A DNA stretch of 9,184 nt from an uncultured delta proteobacterium (GTDB taxonomy: Bacteria; Myxococcota_A; Polyangia; Polyangiales; Polyangiaceae), in the NCBI GenBank assembly GCA_903858055.1, contig CAIOHM010000518.1:1-9184 (forward strand), in the 5' to 3' direction. The notes beneath the pieces were generated by a model, which saw only the letters and a list, made by a program, of their open reading frames with translations, made no database searches and was not told the origin of the DNA. This document shows, piece by piece, positions 5,373-9,184 of this stretch (its first letter is position 1; the number at the start of each line of letters is the position of its first letter). The position numbers were made by a program, and so were the translations under genes.

Positions 5373-6705
5373 CGACGCGCTCTTCGAGGCGCAGGGAAAT
5401 CTCGGTGCGTGGGCGAAGCGTGACCTTCGGGTCGACCGCGGGCACCGGCCCTTCGGAGCGCCAACGAAAGGCGCGCGCGATGCGGCTGAGGATCGCGTGC
5501 ATCTCCATCTCGGCGAAGCCGATGCCGATGCACTGGCGGGGGCCCCCGCTGAACGGGAAGTACGCGAAGCGATCGGTCGGGGGCGTCGCGAAGCGCGCAG
5601 GCTCGAAGGCGCTGGCGCGAGGCCAAAGGCTCTCCTTCCGATGCACCACCCACGCGGAGACGAAGACGAAGCTGTGCTGCGGGATCGCGAAGCCGTCGAT
5701 GACGTCGTCCTCCTTCGGCGAGCGCGCGAAGAGCCACCCGGGCGGGTAGAGGCGCAGGCTCTCGCTCACCACCCGGTCGACGGGGGCCCAGCGATACGCA
5801 GCGGCGCAGGTGACGCCGTGGGGGAAGTCCGAAGACGCGGAGAGCGCAAGGGCCTCTTGTTCCTCGGGGTGGGTTCCGAGGAGCGCGAGCGCGTAGCTGA
5901 GGGCGTTCGCCGTGGTCTCGTGGCCCGATACGAAGAGGGTGACGACCTCGTCACGCAGCTGGTCGTCGGTCATGCCCTGACCCGTCTCGGGGTCACGCGC
6001 ATCCATGAGCATCGCGAGGAGGTCGTTGCCGCCGCTGCTCGATGCCCGGCGCGCTCGGATCATGCGCCAGCACACATCGTCGAGCGCGGCCTTCGCACGT
6101 CGAAATCGCAGGTTCTCTTCGACGGGAAGCCATGTGGGCAGCGGGAGCGCGCGCGTGAAACGTGCATCTTGCACGTGAAGGATCTCATCGAGAGCGCGCG
6201 CGACCGTTGGAGCGTCTGCGGCGACGTCCGCGCCGAAGAGCGCCTCGCCCACGATGGTGAGGGTGAGCGCCATCATTTCGCGGTGAGCCTCGACGGGCTC
6301 GGCGCACGCCGCGGACGCACGCCAACGAGCGCAGAGCGCCTCCGCGTGACGGTCGATGAGGTCCATGAAGGTCGCGAGCCGCTCCTTGTGGAACGCGGGC
6401 TGAGCGATGCGGCGCTGACGCAGCCAAAAGTCGCCGTCCGACGTGAGCAGCCCCTCGCCGAGGATCGCCTTGAGCTTTTGCACACCGGGCGTGTTCTTCG
6501 TGTAGTTCTTCGCGTTCGTTTGGAGCACGTGGCGAATGCCGCTCGGCGACGAGACGAGGTGCGCGATCTTTCCTCCGAACGAGAACCGGACCACGTCGCC
6601 AAAGCTTGCCTGCGATTCGGCGAGAAACGCCGCCGGTCGGGTGCGAAGGTCGGGCAGGTTGCCGAGCAAGAAATGTCCGCGTGGGCCGGGGGCGATCGCT
6701 GCCAT
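5359..6705 (-). CDS. Cytochrome P450
   Basis: A 448-residue soluble heme monooxygenase with all hallmarks of the family: PGPRGHFLLGNL near the N-terminus (6-17), WLRQRR in helix C (94-99), the I-helix oxygen-activation motif VSGHETTAN (259-267), ExxR at E315-R318, and the heme loop FSGGPRQCIG (385-394) with cysteine ligand C392. No membrane anchor is visible. The N-terminal pattern and C-helix motif resemble CYP110/CYP102-like bacterial enzymes, many of which hydroxylate fatty acids or terpenes; I cannot assign a subfamily. No ferredoxin or reductase is encoded in the window, so it would borrow redox partners. It converges on the four-gene operon and is divergent from the exporter gene (66 bp). 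A tailoring role on the operon's product is plausible but rests only on position. The ATG at 6705 is supported by a TAGGCT box 6 nt upstream. Confidence 0.97.
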   Translation of the reverse strand: MAAIAPGPRGHFLLGNLPDLRTRPAAFLAESQASFGDVVRFSFGGKIAHLVSSPSGIRHVLQTNAKNYTKNTPGVQKLKAILGEGLLTSDGDFWLRQRRIAQPAFHKERLATFMDLIDRHAEALCARWRASAACAEPVEAHREMMALTLTIVGEALFGADVAADAPTVARALDEILHVQDARFTRALPLPTWLPVEENLRFRRAKAALDDVCWRMIRARRASSSGGNDLLAMLMDARDPETGQGMTDDQLRDEVVTLFVSGHETTANALSYALALLGTHPEEQEALALSASSDFPHGVTCAAAYRWAPVDRVVSESLRLYPPGWLFARSPKEDDVIDGFAIPQHSFVFVSAWVVHRKESLWPRASAFEPARFATPPTDRFAYFPFSGGPRQCIGIGFAEMEMHAILSRIARAFRWRSEGPVPAVDPKVTLRPRTEISLRLEERVAASR

Positions 6706-6711
6706 GGGGGG

Positions 6712-6717
6712 AGCCTA
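6712..6717 (-). promoter_or_regulatory. Putative -10 box of the P450 gene (leaderless)
   Basis: On the minus strand, TAGGCT is followed by CCCCCC and then ATG, the same hexamer at the same 6-nt distance as in front of the ICMT-like gene. The spacing would place transcription initiation at the start codon. A possible -35 (CTGCAA) lies 18 nt upstream but is weak. Confidence 0.45.
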
Positions 6718-6771
6718 CCGTGAACGCGATTCTCCTTGCAGCCGGCGCCTGCGATGGAGCATCCGAGAGCC

Positions 6772-8010
6772 ATGACGAAGCGCGATGCGTCTCAGGTCTC
6801 CGAGCGCGAGGTGGTCTTCCTGGTGGGGCTCGCCCAGTTCGTCAACATCCTCGACTTCATGATCGTGCTCCCGCTTGGTCCCGACTACGCGCGCGAGCTC
6901 GGCATCGCGACGGCGAACCTCGGCATCGTCGGCGGGTCGTACACCGCGGCCGCCGCCGTCGCGGGGATCGCCGCCTCCCGGTTTCTCGACCGCTTCGACC
7001 GCCGTCTCGCACTCGCGGTGAGCATGCTCGGGCTCGTGGCCAGCACCGTTGCCGCGGGCTTCGCGACGAGTCTTGTGACGCTCCTCGCAGCGCGCATCTT
7101 GGCGGGCGCGTTCGGTGGGCCTGCGACCGCGATCGGTTTGTCCGTCGTCTCGGATCTCGTCCCCGCCGAGCGGCGCGGAAAAGCCCTCGGCGCCGTGATG
7201 GGAGCCTTCGCGATCGCGAGCGTCGTCGGCGTGCCCGCGGGCCTCGAGCTAGGTCGGCGTTTTGGGTGGCGCTTCCCGCTCTACGCGGTCGCCGCGCTCG
7301 GCCTCGTCGTCGTCCTCGGCGTCGCTGCACGTCTGCCCGCGCTGCGCGGGCACCTCACGCAATCGCGCGTCGTCGTGGGGCCGCTCACCTTGCTTCGAAA
7401 GCCCGGGACGCTCGCGGCGGTGGCCGGTACGAGCTCAATCTCGCTCGCGGGGTTCAGCATCATCCCGAACGTCAGCGCCTACTTGCAGGCCAATTGCGGC
7501 TTCCCGCGCGAGCACCTCGGTCTTCTGTACCTCGCGGGCGGCTTGCCCACCTTCTTCGTGCTCCGCATCGCGGGGCGCTTCGTCGACGCCTACGGCTCCG
7601 CCCGCGTCGCGCTCGTGGGCTCGGCGTTCTTCGTGCTTACGGTGGGGCTCGGCTTCGCTACGGGGCGATCGCTCGTGCACCCTGCCATCATCTTCGTGCT
7701 GATGATGAGCGCTCAGTCGATTCGCAACGTCTCGTCGCAGGCGCTCGGTTCGAAGGTGCCGCTGCCGCACGAACGCGCGGGGTTTCAGTCGCTGCAGAGC
7801 GCGGTGCAGCACATGGGGGCCGCGCTCGGGTCTGCGCTTGGGTCGGTCTTCCTCACCACCGCTTCGAGCGGCGAACTCCTCGGCATGCCCGCCCTCTCGG
7901 CCTTCGCGATCGTCGCGGCGCTCCCGCTCCCGTGGACCCTCCGCGCTCTCGAGCAGGTCGTGGAGGCCGGCCAAGTGCAGGCGGCTCCCGGCCCGGCGCG
8001 CGCGGCTTGA
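6772..8010 (+). CDS. MFS drug/metabolite exporter (DHA1-like, 12 TM)
   Basis: A 412-residue proton-coupled transporter with about twelve hydrophobic segments across residues 13-395. TM1 carries FVNILDFMIVLPLGP (23-37), typical of DHA1 exporters. The TM2-TM3 loop has SRFLDRFDRR (69-78), a variant of MFS motif A, and TM5 holds the glycine/proline-rich AFAIASVVGVPAG (145-157), fitting the antiporter motif C. This points to efflux rather than uptake. ATG at 6772 is preferred because GGAG lies 12 nt upstream and TM1 then starts at a usual distance; ATG at 6754 or TTG at 6736 are alternatives that add only a short tail. It is divergent from the P450 gene, so the two may be co-regulated. Export of the cluster product or self-resistance is an inference from context. 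Confidence 0.93.
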   Translation: MTKRDASQVSEREVVFLVGLAQFVNILDFMIVLPLGPDYARELGIATANLGIVGGSYTAAAAVAGIAASRFLDRFDRRLALAVSMLGLVASTVAAGFATSLVTLLAARILAGAFGGPATAIGLSVVSDLVPAERRGKALGAVMGAFAIASVVGVPAGLELGRRFGWRFPLYAVAALGLVVVLGVAARLPALRGHLTQSRVVVGPLTLLRKPGTLAAVAGTSSISLAGFSIIPNVSAYLQANCGFPREHLGLLYLAGGLPTFFVLRIAGRFVDAYGSARVALVGSAFFVLTVGLGFATGRSLVHPAIIFVLMMSAQSIRNVSSQALGSKVPLPHERAGFQSLQSAVQHMGAALGSALGSVFLTTASSGELLGMPALSAFAIVAALPLPWTLRALEQVVEAGQVQAAPGPARAA

Positions 8011-8060
8011 GCCCCTGGGGGCCGGGCGCCGTGAGGGCGATCGCGCTTCGCGTTCCCTCC

Positions 8061-8079
8061 TGCTAAGTCCTCGAGGACC
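8061..8079 (+). promoter_or_regulatory. Start-proximal promoter-like box and 12-bp palindrome before MAPEG gene
   Basis: TGCTAAGTC (8061-8069) resembles an extended -10 element and is followed after 10 nt by the ATG at 8080. Overlapping it, GTCCTCGAGGAC (8067-8078) is a perfect 12-bp palindrome ending one base before the start codon. GAGGA within it is only 2 nt from the ATG, too close for a normal ribosome binding site, so initiation may be nearly leaderless. The palindrome could be an operator or a small RNA hairpin. Confidence 0.35.
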
Positions 8080-8481
8080 ATGAACCTCGCCGTGGCCTGC
8101 GTTCCCGCGACCTTCTTGCTCACCTACGCCGCGCGCATCCCCGTCGCGATGGGGCAGGCCCAGCTTCCTGGCGGTTACGACAACCGCACGCCGCGCGTGG
8201 CGCAGGCGAAGCTCGAAGGGCTCCCCGCGCGTGCGAACGGCGCGCATCAAAACGGGTTCGAGGCGTTCATGGCCTTCGCGGCCGCGATCGCCTTGGCGCA
8301 AGGGGTGGGCATGAGCACGGCCCCGCTCGTCACGGTGCTCGCGCTCACGCACCTCCTGGCGCGGGTGGCGTACACGGTGGCTTACCTCGCCGATTGGCCG
8401 ACGTTCCGGTCGCTCGTGTGGTTCCTCGGTTTCCTCGCGACGCTCGGCATCTTCGGGCAAGCTCTCGCCCACGCCGCATGA
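8080..8481 (+). CDS. MAPEG-family membrane protein
   Basis: A 133-residue protein with about four hydrophobic segments (near 3-20, 60-75, 80-100 and 108-128), the size and topology of bacterial MAPEG proteins, relatives of microsomal glutathione transferases and eicosanoid-metabolising enzymes. The signature RANGAHQNGFEAF (51-63) corresponds to the conserved R-x-x-x-A-H-x-N-x-x-E motif after the first helix, and ARVAYTVAYLADWPTFRS (94-111) fits the conserved arginine/tyrosine region before the last helix. Bacterial members are mostly uncharacterised, so a detoxification or glutathione-linked role is family knowledge rather than shown here. It follows the MFS gene by 69 bp with its own promoter-like box. 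Its TGA overlaps the ATG of the next gene (ATGA), so these two genes form an operon. Confidence 0.9.
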   Translation: MNLAVACVPATFLLTYAARIPVAMGQAQLPGGYDNRTPRVAQAKLEGLPARANGAHQNGFEAFMAFAAAIALAQGVGMSTAPLVTVLALTHLLARVAYTVAYLADWPTFRSLVWFLGFLATLGIFGQALAHAA

Positions 8482-9184
8482 ACCTCGCCGCGCTGCCGCC
8501 GTCGTCTCGCGCGCTCTTCGGGGCGGCGCTCGCGTGCGCGGTCTTGGCGCCGTTGGCGTACCTCGCGCCGCGCGCGCGCCTTGAGGGCTCGTCGCGAGCC
8601 GCGCGCGAAGGCGAGGCTCGGACCGGCGCCGTTCGCCTCGGATCGGAGAGGCTCGAGGTCACCGGCGGGCAGACGCGCGCGTCGATCGCGCGTGTGACGG
8701 GCGAGCTCCTTCTCCGTCCGTTTCGTCTCGCGCTCCCGGGCCACGACGCCATCACGCTCGTCCCGGCGCAGCTTGGGTTCTCGACGGATGCGTCGCGCCT
8801 CGAGGCGATCGCGGCGGAGCTCGAGGGCCCCGCGAGCGCGCTGCGTACGTCGCTGGAGGCGAGCGGATCCTCGCTCGAGGCGCCGATCGCGCTTCGCTCG
8901 CTCGATCTCGAAGCGCGCCTCGCCGAGGTGAAGAACGGCGTCGATCGCAAGCCCAAGAGCGCCCGCATCGACACGAAGAACGGGCGCATCAAGCCCGACC
9001 TCGCGGGGCTCGAGCTCGACGTCTACCGCACCATGGAGGCCATGCTTGCGGCGTTGCGCGCCGGTGAGAGCTCGGCTGGCGCGGTCGTTCACGAGGCGCC
9101 CGCGCTCCACCGTGCCGAAGATCTCGCCACCGTTCGCTTCGACGAAGTGCTCGGGTACTTCGACACGCACTACAACAGCGACGC
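8478..9184 (+). CDS. VanW-family / peptidoglycan-binding-like protein, 5' part
   Basis: An open frame from ATG at 8478 that runs off the right edge after 235 complete codons, with no stop. The N-terminus (about residues 12-30) is hydrophobic and preceded by an arginine, fitting a signal anchor or signal peptide. A central part contains KPKSARIDTKNGRIKPDLAG (158-177), which resembles the peptidoglycan-binding domain found before VanW domains, where an A-x-I...G-x-I-x-P-x-x-x-G pattern recurs. The last visible residues, FDEVLGYFDTHYNSD (221-235), match the entry of a VanW domain, typically (L/I)-x-x-F-x-T-x-Y. Family members are envelope proteins linked to glycopeptide-resistance loci or of unknown role. 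The ATG is fixed by the 4-nt overlap with the MAPEG stop. The main VanW domain lies outside the window, so the call rests on its first few residues and the upstream domain. Confidence 0.72.
   Translation, partial: MNLAALPPSSRALFGAALACAVLAPLAYLAPRARLEGSSRAAREGEARTGAVRLGSERLEVTGGQTRASIARVTGELLLRPFRLALPGHDAITLVPAQLGFSTDASRLEAIAAELEGPASALRTSLEASGSSLEAPIALRSLDLEARLAEVKNGVDRKPKSARIDTKNGRIKPDLAGLELDVYRTMEAMLAALRAGESSAGAVVHEAPALHRAEDLATVRFDEVLGYFDTHYNSD

Noticed and set aside
4508..6723. Two ~409-codon open frames antisense to the acyltransferase (minus, 4508-5737) and the P450 (plus, 5497-6723)
   Set aside because: Their opposite strands encode clear E2-like and P450 motifs; the antisense translations are charged and show no domain.
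6736..6771. TTG at 6736 and ATG at 6754 as the MFS start
   Set aside because: They lack a well-placed ribosome site and only lengthen the tail before TM1; ATG at 6772 has GGAG 12 nt upstream. ATG 6754 cannot be excluded.
7435..8472. 345-codon minus-strand open frame opposite the MFS and MAPEG genes
   Set aside because: It spans two well-supported genes and their intergenic region on the other strand, with an Arg/Glu/His-rich translation and no motif.

Overview
GC-rich bacterial DNA. Dense 4-nt gene overlaps, GTG/TTG starts, and a mix of a secondary-metabolism-like cassette with MAPEG, VanW-type and isoprenylcysteine-methyltransferase-like genes suggest a myxobacterium, possibly of the Polyangia/Sorangiineae. 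This taxonomic guess is inference only. No rRNA, tRNA, transposase, CRISPR array or phage gene was seen.

Layout. Positions 1-241 hold no gene I can support but contain a striking 77-bp-period direct repeat (30 bp perfectly identical). A leftward membrane methyltransferase gene (242-892) follows. It is divergent from a compact rightward operon of four genes: a heme-oxygenase-like diiron oxygenase/oxidase (968-1675), an enolase-superfamily racemase/epimerase-like enzyme (1672-2838), a GH3-type acyl-adenylating amide synthetase (2835-4553) and a stand-alone E2-like (CAT-superfamily) acyltransferase (4550-5344). All three junctions are 4-nt stop/start overlaps, and all three downstream genes use non-ATG starts (GTG, TTG, GTG). 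A leftward cytochrome P450 (5359-6705) converges on the operon. It is divergent from a 12-TM MFS exporter (6772-8010). A MAPEG-family membrane protein (8080-8481) overlaps by 4 nt a VanW-family/peptidoglycan-binding protein that runs off the right edge (8478->9184).

How it may work together (inference). The four-gene operon, with P450 and exporter next door, looks like a small biosynthetic cluster with no PKS or NRPS module. It has an HDO for oxidation, an enolase-fold enzyme for alpha-proton chemistry, a GH3 ligase to join a carboxylic acid to an amine, an acyltransferase, a P450 for tailoring and an MFS pump for export. I do not know its product. I know no described pathway with this exact set, but I could not search for one.

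Regulatory signals. The two leftward genes (methyltransferase and P450) share a TAGGCT box exactly 6 nt before their ATG, within a 12-nt stretch that is 10/12 identical. This suggests leaderless transcripts from similar promoters. A perfect 13-bp palindrome lies in the methyltransferase/HDO divergent region, and a perfect 12-bp palindrome abuts the MAPEG start codon.
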